Assembly: GCA_037952775.1 (NCBI GenBank)
Contig: JBANAY010000003.1
Span: 31,558,001-31,622,000, forward strand
Direction: 5' to 3'
DNA length: 64,000 nucleotides
Origin: Clonostachys chloroleuca
Lineage: Eukaryota > Ascomycota > Sordariomycetes > Hypocreales > Bionectriaceae
Below, piece after piece: positions 1 to 11,673 of the stretch. The translations under genes were made by a program, and so were the position numbers. Below the pieces are notes generated by a model. It was not told where the DNA came from. It saw only the letters and a list, made by a program, of their open reading frames with translations, and made no database searches. The number at the start of each line of letters is the position of its first letter. Positions within the stretch are counted from its first letter, which is position 1.

Positions 1-72
1 CGGCGCCGCGATAGAACGTTTAGAGGATCGAGTCCTTAGCATTTCGAAAGCAGATTCGAGGATTCAGCGACG

Positions 73-2574
73 ATGGCGTCGGCTGAGGTCGACATGCCCA
101 GTCGCGGGCGGCGCGATGGCGGCGACTCGTACAGGCCGTCGGCCCCTCGAGCCCGAACACCCCCTCCGGTACGGACCGAAGAGGAGAAGCAAGCCGCGGC
201 CAAGGCAGAGTACGAGAAGCTGCTGAACATGCGCTCCGGAGGCACCTACATCCCCCCGGCGCGACTGAGGGCGCTCCAGGCCCAGATCACGGACAAGACC
301 AGCAAGGAGTACCAGCGCATGGCGTGGGAGGCGCTCAAGAAGAGCATCAACGGTCTCATCAACAAGGTCAACACGGCAAACATCAAGTTCATCGTGCCGG
401 AGCTCTTTGGCGAGAACCTCATCCGCGGCCGGGGGCTGTTCTGCCGGTCCATTATGAAGGCGCAGGCGGCCAGTTTGCCCTTCACCCCCATCTACGCGGC
501 CATGGCGGCCATTGTCAACACGAAGCTGCCCACGGTGGGCGAGCTTCTCATCAAGCGCCTGATCATGCAGTTCCGGAAGGGCTACAAGCGAAACGACAAG
601 GCCGTGTGCTTGTCGTCGACGACCTTCTTGGCGCACTTGATCAATCAACAGGTCCAACACGAGATTCTGGCTGGCCAGATCCTTCTAACGCTCCTGAACA
701 AACCGTCTGATGACAGTGTCGAGATTGCGGTTGGCTTTTGCCGCGAGGTCGGGCAGTACCTGGAGGAGATGCAAGCTTCGATCTCGATGGTCGTGTTTGA
801 TCAGTTCCGAAATATCCTACACGAGGCCGATATCGACAAGCGAACGCAGTACATGATCGAGGTTCTTTTCCAGGTTCGCAAGGACAAGTTCAAGGACAAC
901 CCGGCTATCAAGGAGGAGCTTGATCTGGTTGAGGAGGAAGACCAGATAACACACAACGTCGAACTTGATGGGCAAATCGATGTCCAGGACGGCCTTAATG
1001 TGTTCAAATTCGATCCCGATTGGGAGGAGCACGAGGAGGAGTATAAGAAGCTTAAGGCTGAGATCCTCGGCGAGGGTAGCGATGACGAAGACGACGAGGA
1101 CGACGAGGATGAAAGCTCTGAGGAAGAGGAGGAGGAGGAAGAGACTAAGGCTATGGAGATCAAGGACCAGACAAACGCCGACTTGGTGAACCTGAGGAGA
1201 ACAATCTACCTCACCATTATGTCCAGCGCCGACCCCGAAGAAGCCGTCCACAAGTTGATGAAGATCAACTTGCCTGCCGGCCAGGAGCCCGAGCTGCCCT
1301 CGATGATTGTCGAATGTTGTTCTCAGGAGAAGACGTACACCAAGTTCTTCGGTTTGATTGGGGAGCGTTTCGCCAAGATCAACCGCCTCTGGTGTGATCT
1401 ATTTGAGAAGGCATTTGCTACTTACTACGAGACTATCCATCGGTACGAGAACAACAAGCTGAGGAACATTGCTATGCTCTTTGGCCACATGTTTGCCGTG
1501 GATGCCCTTGGTTGGCACGCGCTGTCTGTTATTCACCTGAACGAGGATGAAACGACGTCCAGCAGCCGTATTTTCATCAAAATCCTCTTTCAGCACATTG
1601 CAGAGGAGACGGGCATGCCTAAGTTGAAAGCTAAGCTGACTGACGACATGGTACGACCTAATTTGGAGGGACTATTCCCCAGGGACAACCCGCGCAATAT
1701 CCGGTTCTCCATCAACTACTTCACCAGTATCGGCATGGGTCTTCTGACCGAAGAGTCCCGAGAGTACCTCCAGAACATGCCCAAGCCTGCCTTACCAGCA
1801 CCTGCGGCGAGGGATGACTCGGACTCTGATTCGGTATCAAGTTATTCATCGTACACAGGATCGTCTCGGTCGTCTCGCTCGCGCAGCCCTCGCAGAACTG
1901 GTGATCGTGGACGCTCGCTATCCCGCTCAACGCGAGGAGACAGACGATCCCGGTCCTACTCGGATTCTCGTTCTCGTTCTCGCTCGCGTTCAAGGTCATA
2001 CTCAAGGTCCGCGACTCCTCCTCGGAGACGGGGCCGAAGCCCTTCGTACTCTGCCAGCCCAGCCAGAAACCCGAAGCGCGCTGCCAGCGAGAGTGTGTCT
2101 CGGTCGCCCCCACCTCGTCGGGCTCGGAGCGCCTCATATAGCTCTTACAGCCGATCCCGATCCCCTCCTCCCAAAAGACGAAGAAACTCGTCTTCTGCTA
2201 GCCCGGTTAGGCGTGGGCGAGACCCCAGCGTTGACTCTCGTCGGGGTAGAAGGAACAGCTCTTCAGTGAGCAAGGCCCCACGAAACGGCGCGAGACCTGG
2301 AAGCCGGTCCCCGTCATACGACTCCCGATCACCTCCACCGCGCCGGGCCAGACGGAACAGCTCCTCTCCTCCTCCAGCCCGGAATGCCAGGAGGGATTCC
2401 CACTCCAGATCTCCCACCCCTCCTCGACGAGGTGAGCGGGACAGATCAGCGTCTGTCGACTCGAGGGCGCCGAGGAAGCGATCAGTCAGTCCGATACAAG
2501 GGAAGAGGAGGCGATACAGTAACAGCGTGTCGAGGTCGCCGCCGCCCATGAAGAAGGGCCGCAGGGGAAACTAG
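73..2574 (+). CDS. CWC22: Pre-mRNA-splicing factor CWC22
   Basis: Single-exon 833-residue protein. CWC22 joins the spliceosome before the second catalytic step; in animals it also loads eIF4A3 of the exon junction complex. Residues about 80-270 form a MIF4G domain (helical repeats with INGLINKVN, IIRELFGENL-like and GRGLFCRS blocks), followed by an acidic Asp/Glu tract at about 335-362 and an MA3 domain at about 373-490 starting NLRRTIYLTIMSS. From about residue 580 to the end there is a long Arg/Ser/Pro (RS) tail, usual for filamentous fungal orthologues and longer than in yeast. The ATG at 73 is the first in frame after a TAG at 37-39. No intron is needed. It converges on the beta-mannosidase gene, with 225 bases between stop codons. 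The family call is secure; the exact partners of the RS tail cannot be read from sequence. Confidence 0.95.
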   Translation: MASAEVDMPSRGRRDGGDSYRPSAPRARTPPPVRTEEEKQAAAKAEYEKLLNMRSGGTYIPPARLRALQAQITDKTSKEYQRMAWEALKKSINGLINKVNTANIKFIVPELFGENLIRGRGLFCRSIMKAQAASLPFTPIYAAMAAIVNTKLPTVGELLIKRLIMQFRKGYKRNDKAVCLSSTTFLAHLINQQVQHEILAGQILLTLLNKPSDDSVEIAVGFCREVGQYLEEMQASISMVVFDQFRNILHEADIDKRTQYMIEVLFQVRKDKFKDNPAIKEELDLVEEEDQITHNVELDGQIDVQDGLNVFKFDPDWEEHEEEYKKLKAEILGEGSDDEDDEDDEDESSEEEEEEEETKAMEIKDQTNADLVNLRRTIYLTIMSSADPEEAVHKLMKINLPAGQEPELPSMIVECCSQEKTYTKFFGLIGERFAKINRLWCDLFEKAFATYYETIHRYENNKLRNIAMLFGHMFAVDALGWHALSVIHLNEDETTSSSRIFIKILFQHIAEETGMPKLKAKLTDDMVRPNLEGLFPRDNPRNIRFSINYFTSIGMGLLTEESREYLQNMPKPALPAPAARDDSDSDSVSSYSSYTGSSRSSRSRSPRRTGDRGRSLSRSTRGDRRSRSYSDSRSRSRSRSRSYSRSATPPRRRGRSPSYSASPARNPKRAASESVSRSPPPRRARSASYSSYSRSRSPPPKRRRNSSSASPVRRGRDPSVDSRRGRRNSSSVSKAPRNGARPGSRSPSYDSRSPPPRRARRNSSSPPPARNARRDSHSRSPTPPRRGERDRSASVDSRAPRKRSVSPIQGKRRRYSNSVSRSPPPMKKGRRGN

Positions 2575-2799
2575 AATGAGTTATCATAGCGGGAGAGGGT
2601 TCTTTTTTTAAAGTATAATTTGTTTAGAAGCTGGGATGTACATCAATAACTACCGACTGTAGCCAAGTTGCTGGATGCTATTCATGAATATCTAATCCTG
2701 TCTATACTGGCATTTGTGATTTGTTCGTTTGGGAGATTTTGCTCTATTTAGTATTCCTTCGCATGGCAAATGCCCCCTTGGACTAACCTCTCAAAGGCT

Positions 2800-5603
2800 T
2801 CACTCGATACTAAGGGAAGGCCCCGGAGCTCCGATGTACGTATATCTGAGCTCCTTCGCTGCGATCTTCCCGCTGACTTCCACCGTCTCCGCTTCACCAG
2901 GCATCAGGTCAAACCCATTGTTACTCAGCCTCAAACCTTCCGTCTCCTCGAAGACGAATCCTTTGACGGGGCGTGAGGCCCTGACAGTGAGCTGCTTCCC
3001 GGTGGAGGAGACTTCAACTTTGAGGCCTCGATCGGGGAAGTCGAGGTATTTCAGGGGTTCGGGCCAAGCCGAGTCAGTGGCGATGACTTGGCCATTGGCT
3101 GATATCGACACGTGGATGACGTAGGGGTCATATTGGGACAGGTCAAAGGCTCGGGTCAGATCTTCAGGATCGGGGATGGAGGCCGGACAGGGTGCAGAGT
3201 CGACGATGGTAGTTGTGGCGTTGGGGGAGGCAGTTACCGTCTGTGTTATCTGGCCGTGGACCTCGGCCCCCGAGCGGACGGAGATGAAGCTAACCATCAC
3301 GGAGAGCTCGACGGGCTCGGTGCGGCTGCTCGCGATCCAGACGTCAAATGTTCCCTTTCTCGCTGCGAGGGTGTGATCGACCTGGCCGGTCTTCAGATCA
3401 GACTTCTCATCCACGAAATCATGCGTCGAAGTCCAGTCGTGTACCGTCCGCATCACGCCCACGTCGAGGGAACGCAGGGCCCGAGAGATGGCGTAGAACC
3501 CGGGCTTAGGGACGAGGTAGTAGTCGACGACGGCCCAGGACACGGTCGGCCAGCAGTCGTTGAGCTGCCACACGAGCACGCCGCCGCACTTGCGGCTGCC
3601 CGGCTTCCCCCAGTCGCGGCGCCAGGACTTGTAGACGTAGCGCATCGTCTCCGCCTGGACGATCTGGGTGAGGTGGGCGTAGGTGGCGATGTCGAGGCTG
3701 GTGGGGCGGAAGTTCTCGACCACGTAGGTCATCATACGGCGCTCGTGGTTGATGGCCTTGTTGTGGGCGTCCATGGGCATGGAGCCCGGATATCGCTGTG
3801 AAGGGTCCGAGATGACGCGGTTGAGGGTGCTGAGATGGGGGTATGCCTCCATGCCGAACTCGCTGACGAAGCGGCCGCCCATGGACTTGGCGTCTTGGTA
3901 CTTTCTCATGAGGCCGTGCCAGACTGTGACAAAGACAGATCAATACCGGTTATCGCGGACGTGGGTGAAGCTTGGGGGAGGACTTACTGTTCCATTGGTG
4001 AATGTCACCAACGGTTGGGTCGTCCAAGGGCTTGCCGTCGCCCCAGGGGCTGCTTGGATGATAAATCATGTACGGATCCTCTTCTTGGACGAGTTTGGGG
4101 AGAAGATGTTCGTATATGTACCGCGCTGGGAAAGTTGACCGGCGCCAGGACTCCGGGTCTTTGTCTTCGTAGTTATACTCCAGCTTGTACTTCTCCTGAA
4201 CTTGGTAGTCCTCGTTGTTGCCTGCCCAAATCACTACAGATGGGTGTGTTCGAAGACGACGAATCTGCTGTCTTGCTTCCAGCTCAAAGTTATTTAGATA
4301 GGAATCATATATCGGGTAGTTTCCACACGCAAACTGAAAGTCGTGCCAGATCATCACGCCGAGCTCATCACAGGCATCCAAGAGGGCGTCGTGCTCGTAA
4401 ACGCCACCGCCCCATATCCGCAGCATTGTCTGATTGCTGTCGGACAAGAGCTTGACCCAGTCTCGGAATCTCTGGTCCGAGATGTTCGCCTGGTAGGTAT
4501 CTGCGGGTATCCAGCACGATCCGCCACTGAAGATGTCTACATTGTTGATGCGGAAGTAGAACGACTTGCCGTGCTCGTCGGATTCCTGGACGAGTTCCGT
4601 GCGTCGGAAGCCTATTTTCTTAGATAACGAAGTTATGACTTTGCCTTTCTCATCAACCAACCTCGCCTCGAGTTTGTAGAGGGATTGTTTCCCGTATGTT
4701 AGAGGATACCAAAGATCCGGGTTTTTAATTGTGAAGGGGGCTCGCGCATGGCCCTTGCCATCATCATGAGCTTCCACCTCCAGAACTGTTCCACCGTCTG
4801 CTGAGATAGTGACGATGGTCTTATGTCCCTGGCGGATGTCGCCGTCCAATTTAACCAAGATGCTGCCGGAAGCTTCAGCCAGATCAGCACTGACTTCATG
4901 TTGCGTCCAGACATCGTCTATCCTGGCTGTGTATTGCTCAATGTAAACTGGCTTCCAAGGACCAGCCGTCATGAGAATCGGGCCCCAGTCCCATCCCCAA
5001 TTACACTGGCACTTTCTGATTGGCAGACGTCCGGCTTCTGTCTGACGAACGAGAAAGTTGTGTTCAGAGGCATGCTCCTTGACAAGGTCACGCCCTCGGA
5101 GCAGAGCTGAATCGAAGACAATCTCCAATTCATTCTGTTTGCTAGCTGAGATGATGTTTGTAACGTCAGCCCGATAAGAGACGAACATGTTATCTGTGCT
5201 GAGGATCTTGGTCCCATTCAGAGTGACGGTTGCGAAGGTGTCCAGGCCATCAAAGACCAGATCTGTTCTCACTCCTGTGCCTGCTGCCTGCTCGGGGGAG
5301 CTTTCAAATGGGAGTCTGAATGATAGCCGGTAAACCCAAGATTTCTCTCCTACCCACTGGACAGAGCGCTCGTTCAGGTCTACAAAGGGGTCGGGTATCC
5401 TTTTGATTCCCTGATATTAGCCAACCTCCTCATCTAGATAACAACCGAAGGAAACAGGAAGAGACGCACTTCTTATTGTTGAGAAGATCCATATGAATCT
5501 GTGTGGGGACGCGAGAAACGGGCAGCCATGGATCCGATGAAGCATCATCTTCTTGCTTGAATACCCAGCCTCCCTCTAGCTGGATCTTGGAGTGTGTGGC
5601 CAT
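2800..5603 (-). CDS. mndB: Beta-mannosidase, GH2, intracellular (mndB type), 3 exons
   Basis: Hydrolyses terminal beta-1,4-mannose from manno-oligosaccharides. Exons read 5603-5470, 5399-3988 and 3923-2800, giving 889 residues in unbroken frame. The joins give NNKKIPDPF at intron 1 and HQWNIWHGLM at intron 2, both family-like. GH2 hallmarks are present: WVGEKSWVYR in the sugar-binding domain, GNWGWDWGP-type core (CNWGWDWGP), acid/base Glu about 441 in WAGNNE, and nucleophile Glu about 537 in VSEFGMEAYP. There is no signal peptide, so it matches the intracellular MndB group rather than the secreted MndA group; it is slightly longer than the usual ~845 residues. Intron 1 has an unused CAG acceptor 11 bases upstream of the one chosen; only the downstream AAAAG acceptor keeps the frame. 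The start codon is the first ATG of an open N-terminus. High confidence in family, good confidence in splice sites because the summed length is divisible by three. Confidence 0.93.
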
Positions 5604-8600
5604 TTTTCAACCTCTCCTGTGAGACCAATCGAATGTTCCGATAGGATTGAGGGGGATGTTAGTATTGGAGACAACAAGCGGTACGATTACAATATATAAG
5701 TGGAATACTATAGCACAGTCTACATATATCAGACCATATAATGCCGTTGATTGACGATGGAAACATCGTGGGTTCGGGATTATACGCCATGCGGAGTCCC
5801 GGCGGCTGATCTTTTCCTTTTACCATGAAAGGAAATAAATCAACACGATGCAGCTTCATTCCCGGACTAGTTGTAAACTACCCACAGAAACTTGGGCCAC
5901 AACGCACACTCGCGGGTTTATATATGTCCGGGAGGAGATAAGTAGCATCGAAGGTGGGATTCGGCCAACAACCGCTACCGGGAGCCAGGATGAGGAGTCT
6001 ACAGGTCGAAATATTCCATATAATGTAATAAACCCTCAGGATTTCCCTAATCCCGTTTCGGTTGTCGTTCTCGTCCGACAGAAGCGATTGGGGTTGTCTC
6101 TTAGATCGAAGTACAGAATCTAGCACCGATCTCTAAGCAGAATTAATCCTCTCAAGTTTTGACTTCGGATACAGGTTTCTCTGAAAGGTCCGAGTCTAGA
6201 AAAACATGAGACCAAATGCGAAATCACTCTTTCATCATTTAGTAAATCAGGTGGTGCTCGACGAATGGGGTCTCAGTGCGTGGCATCCTCCTGGGAGAGA
6301 TGCTCAGGCCCATTAGGTTATACACAGTTTTGATGCGGGTGATGCTCTACCAACGGGGAGCTTGATCCCAAATCAGTAAAATATCTGAACGGTAAGTGTT
6401 CAGAGGTGTTACGTGAGTGTAGGATATGTTGCGAGACGTCCGGGATCCTTTAGAGAGAGGCCACCGTGCAGGCGCGATATCTCACCCGATCGAGCTTGTA
6501 GAAAGAGAGTGCATATATCATTGCAGAGTTGTCTCCGTTTCAACTCTCGTTACCTGCCAAGCGAGGGAGCACGAACAATGACAGCTCTGCCATATGTTGT
6601 CCCGCGTGGCTTAGGAGGGCTTGAGAGAGACTGGATAATGACATAAGGGTCGGTTCGTGGGACATACATCGTCCAAAGGTCGCTCGTGCAGCTCCAATCC
6701 CACAGATAGTAGCCCTTCTTTCCCGGACTGAGAGTGGACTGATGTGAGATGAGAAGTCATGTCTTTCCGAAGAATACACTGCTAAGTTGCAATTTCCACA
6801 GCTCCATTAGCACTGATGAATTGCATCTCGTGATGCATCCACTCATTCTTCGTTCCGTCCAATTTATCCCCGTTTAGAAAAAAGGGCTCAGTACAGGTGT
6901 ATGGTCGTAGATTTCTAAAGACATGGTGCCTAGGACCAAGTCAGCTATTTAGCTTGTCGATGTGTGCCAAACGTCGCTTACTTCCAAGTGTTCCTGTCTT
7001 CTCTCATAGGCGCTAACTCTAGTTGTAGGCGACAGTAAGGTCACTCGCAGGTATCGTTATCGTTGGATTCTTCTAGCACATCAGGTGCCCTAGCCGACTG
7101 GCTCTCGCCCACCACTGTTTTGGCGTATAATGTGCGCGAGCTGATTCATCTTCCCACTGCCGTGACTCTGCCGAGCGTCGTGACGATCCAGAAATGCTAG
7201 ACACTGCTAGAGCATTTCTTAAAGATATCGACGTGTTCATAGATTTAGCAGATTTGGTATCTTACACGTAATCATTTTTTGTCGAATGGCCAGGTTGTAG
7301 TTCAGGAGTGAGTCCCAGGGCCCCGATACATGAGCTGCTCTCGGCATCTCGAGTTCGCCCTCGCAAGATTTTTAACGGGCACTCCAGCGAGGTCTTCCTT
7401 AAGGGCCTGGACTGTTCTCCTCTAAATCTTCTTCAATGTTACTGCTTTTTCATCATCCGAATGAGTGCCAGCATGGCCAGGCTCTCTCCATCGACGAAGA
7501 GCCCCCCAGATATGCGAAAGATCTTCTTGTGTGATAGAGGAGCGAGATTGATGTGTGGTTGAGCCCGAATTGAGGTATTTCCGGTTGAATATTGGGCGTT
7601 TGAGGACAGTTCCAAGATAGTAGAGCGATCAAATAAGCTCAAGAATCGTAGTCATGGGTCTAGACACCAAGGATAGTTTCGTGCGCTCCTCTGCAAAGTT
7701 ATCGCTTTCAAAAACTATTGTACTGCATGGGACAAATGGAGAAGTCTATGAATAAGCTTCTTAACAAGCTCGACGTCGGCTCACGAAGGAAGGCGAGTTC
7801 TAGGTCAAGCTCACAGCAACAGATCTCGACACTCCTGATCATCAAGGCAGTCTGCTGCTCCCATGGCAGAATGAAACCTACTTCTTGCGACCCGTTAACC
7901 CTGTCTCTGTTGTCACACATTGGGCCATTGGTGTCGCTCACTGTTCAAATTAAAGACGGTCCAGAAACTGTCTCTCCGGTGACATTGTCTGTCACCTTCT
8001 CCGATCAATAAGGGTGGAAGGTGGTGACCCGCCTCGAACACAACATGTTGCCCCGTCACGCCTGTACCAGCTTCTCAGAGCTACAGGTCTCTAGATGACT
8101 TTCTTCGTCCAAGAGTGTCTCGGAGACAGTACGCCAACAATGCCGCTGATAACTTGCAGAAAGGACAGGTTTGGCATTCTGCATCCGCGCTGTATACTTG
8201 TGGGACGCCATGGCTCGAGGAACACTAAGTAGGAATGAGGGCTATTTCAGTCCTAGCCTCTCTCCCAAAGATGCATTCTATCGTCTCCTGCGGCCTCAAG
8301 CTTCAGATCCAGCCAGTGTCCGACGGCTCTTCTGCTGTGTGGCAAGATCCGGAAGTAAGCCCTTTTCGCACTCGGCGTGCTTCCGTCAAGACGTTTTCTT
8401 ATCATCGATTGTTCTGGCTATCTATGGACGATCAGATGGTTGCAGCAGGGAAATGTTGGCCAGCTCTAGGTCATCTATACTCTATGAGAGAAAGAAGGGC
8501 AGAAACCAACTGAAGACTTGGTGGGCCATTCAGGCACTTGAAAAGGAAGTGGCCACCGGTCCATTTTGGGGAATTTCCGGGACCTCCCCGCTGAAGAACC

Positions 8601-9145
8601 CGCTGAAGAAGGTGCACCCCAGGCCCCGGAAAAGCGTCAGCCAATGGCACTTCGGGCCGTCACTGTGGAGTCTCCGATGAACGTGCTGCTACCTCCAGTG
8701 CACGAACTGAACTGATGCAGAATGGCATTGCCAGATGGCTTCCAGAGTTGTGCGTAGTATACAACACAACAACTAATCTACTATGCTCTCTCGAAAAAGA
8801 AAAACCAGTATTCATTTCCTAAGTAGGTACCTAGTATTCTGCATCGTGCCAGGAGTGCCGCGGAAACCAGCCTGGCCGAAACCTGAGCCCTGGGGTGGGT
8901 CCCTTCTCCTTCCAGGCGTCTCCCCCGGATTCCTCGTGATTTGCAGGTCCTCCTTCTCCACATCCATCATACCATGTGGTGTCGTGCGCTACTCACATCA
9001 CATCACATCACAAACCATGCCCAACCTCGCTCTGGTGGCGACCGACACAAGTATTCCTTGACAACCAATATCGCTCTGATGCAGCCGTGGGAATGACCGT
9101 CATTGCGTGCGGTGGCTCCCAGAACCATCCCACCACCCAGCAGCC
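5604..9145. other. Intergenic region, 3.5 kb, no supported gene
   Basis: Between the divergently oriented beta-mannosidase and the first Zn2Cys6 regulator. All reading frames are interrupted at short intervals. A few stretches look protein-like without being intact, mainly plus strand 7,830-8,650 (for example GSLLLPWQNETYFLRP near 7,850 and ATG-started frames from 8,235), but I cannot name a family or build a spliced model. The outer ends presumably hold the promoters of the two flanking genes. There is no clear repeat or element terminus. Confidence 0.6.
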
Positions 9146-11308
9146 ATGCCCTCTCAGCCCCCCGATACCCCTCACGGGAGCTCCTTAGCATCATCTCAAG
9201 ACCCCGAATTGTCCACCCGGAGGGTCAACCGTTCTTGTTTGGAGTGCACTAGACGCAAGGTCAAGTGTGATGGCCGCCTTCCCTGTGCCAGCTGTGTCTA
9301 CTACAGGTCACCAGATGCTTGCGCCTACCGTCAACGCTTGAAGAGAAATGCTGTAAGCAGGAGGTAAGCCGTCCTCCCCCTGCCTACGCGAGAAGAGCTT
9401 TGCCCTCATGTTGAATTCCATCTTGGATCTAACACGGAAAGTATAGCACTTTCGACAAAGCCTCTGAACAGATACGGACTCAATCAGAAATCCTTGATAC
9501 CCTGTTCCCCGGCATTCCCTTGTCGGATCTCAAAGGCAAAGGGGCTCTTGAACTTTTGAATCTCCTTCCCAGCACTACTAATCCCAATTCTCTTGCATTT
9601 ATTCATTCATCTCGCAGAGATAGTCTGCGAATATCATTAAATCAAGGAGGAGCAGGGCCAGAAGATACGGCGCCACATCAAACAGATGCGGATGACTCTG
9701 CTGCTGTGTCTGAAAATGGCGAGCCACCTGTGGTAAGACGATGGGACGAGACGCATCAGGAGCCATGCAGCGTGGCCAGCGATGATGTCAACGCCTTTGG
9801 TCTCACAACGGATAGCCAAATTCGTTCCTATCTGGGAATGACTTCGATGAGCGCCATCATCAGGGGCATCTTTCGTCTATGCCCCGCTGCCAAGGAACAT
9901 ACAGTGAGATGTTCCAAAGCTTGGGCGGCAATCCCGTCACAACCCCTGCCGCCAGTTTCCTATCTGGAGAGGGATAAGCTTAAGGAGCAACGCTGTATTG
10001 ACTTCTTCTTCGATAGTGTCCATTCCATTACCCCTCTCCTTGATGAAGAAGATTTTCGCCGAGATTATCTTTCTGGGGCTCGACAGGATGCATCATGGAA
10101 AGGCCTCCTCAACATGGTCTTTGTCATGGGCTCCATCGCATCGAAGTGACAGTCTTCACGAGTACTATTACCACCAAGCTCGGTCTTTCGTCAATCTCGA
10201 CAGCTTAGGGGCAGGTAACCTTGACAGTCTGCATGCTCTATGCCTGCTGGGTGGCTATTACCTACACTATCGCAACTCGCCCAACATGGCTTACAGTGTC
10301 CTGGGTGCTGCTCACCGCATAGCCATAGCCCTTGGTTTGCATCGTGAGCCTCGTCAGAAGTCGACGGGCGACGATCCAGAAACAGAAGCAATCCACCAAA
10401 AACACATTCAGACTCGGAGAAGAACTTGGTGGAGCCTCTTCTGTCTGGACACTTGGGGAGCTATGACTCACGGCAGACCAACCTGCGGACGCTGGGACAA
10501 TACCACAATGGACACTCAGTTTCCCACAGCCTCCTCCCCGCAAGACCACGCCATTATTTCACTCCAGGCCAGTTCCAGCTTCTGTCTTATCTGCGACAGG
10601 ATGCAGCAAAGATTCGCCCGATCCGGCAGACTCTCACTGGAAGAGGTCATCTCCTTCGATCAGGAACTCGTGCAGTGGTATGAGAGCTTGCCGCCCTGCA
10701 TCACTGAGCCGTCTTCAGCACGTCAAGGCTTTCAAATTGCTCGAGAGTTCATGCGAACGAGATATCTCAACGCCCGAATGCTACTCACACGATCGTCCTT
10801 CCTCTATGTGGCCCACGGTCACCGAAAGAATATCACAGAACTACCCCCGGAACCACAGAAGCTATTGGACTCATGTTGCTCGGTGGCAAGCGAGACCATT
10901 GATGCAATCGCGCTCTACTGGACTCCAAACAGGGTTCATGTCTGGAACGCTGCGTGGTATCTTTTCCAAGCCTGCATGACTCCCCTATTGGCGATCGCCG
11001 TGGATAAGAACATGGAAACCTCCGCTGTCGATCGGGTTGCCATGTGCAGGGCGGGTTTGGCCAAGGCCCTTGAGAGTTTCGCTGAGATGAGGCCTTGGAT
11101 GAGGGCGTCTGACCGTTCCCCAGATATTGTGTCCGCCCTTTACGATGCCTTAACTGCCGAGTATGACCAAGCACTCTCCACGCCATCTGTCACGTCCCGA
11201 AGCCTGGACATGTTCGGATGGTACGATGATCCATTCAATGAATTGGATTGGGGCACTTTTCTTGGGGGCGAGAACATGTCCTTCCAAACCGTATTTCCAA
11301 CCCCATAA
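9146..11308 (+). CDS. Zn(II)2Cys6 transcription factor with fungal TF domain, frame break near 10,145
   Basis: Nuclear DNA-binding regulator of the Gal4 type; target unknown. Exon 1 (9146-9363) encodes the zinc cluster with Cys at residues 31, 34, 41, 47, 50 and 59 (spacing 2-6-5-2-8). Intron 9364-9446 is GT-AG. The second exon carries the fungal-specific TF domain: VMGSIAS, GGYYLHYRNSPNMAYSVLGA, IALGLHRE, and RRTWWSLFCLDTW with HGRPT. After SIASK at about 10,148 the frame ends at TGA, while the conserved sequence continues without a gap in the +1 frame (SDSLHEYYYHQAR) to the TAA at 11308. Removing one base in the GAAG at about 10,143-10,146 gives a continuous 692-residue protein. No GT-AG pair can explain the shift. 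It is either an assembly error or a true inactivating mutation; the intact remainder argues for the former. The GTG-initiated extension upstream of 9146 is not needed. Confidence 0.85.
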
Positions 11309-11673
11309 ATCTCAAATCATTTGATACATATTAGGGATCTTGTTGTCTGCATTTACTCAATTCAATACCCTTTGATTTTTTTTCTTTCTGTCTACAATCA
11401 TAGCATCGGAGTTTGGGTGATTGATTCAAATCTAGGAGTCAATTGTCAAAATATATACACGTCTTCTGCTTCGAATCTAAACCATCGTTTTCTCATTGCC
11501 GTGAAACACATCCGTAGCCCAGTCTCAACACCGGTTCTTCATCCATAGGCCTAACCTCTAAGGTATTTCCGTATTATATTTTTATTCCGCCTCGACGGCA
11601 TATCTTATAGTCTATATCATCTAGGACACGTCTCTATTTTTCTCATAAACGAATTTGGCGATTATTCCCCCCA
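11309..11673. other. Convergent 3' intergenic region
   Basis: AT-rich 365 bases between the stops of the Zn2Cys6 regulator and the Dus1 gene. It presumably holds both 3' untranslated regions; no other structure is seen. Confidence 0.6.
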
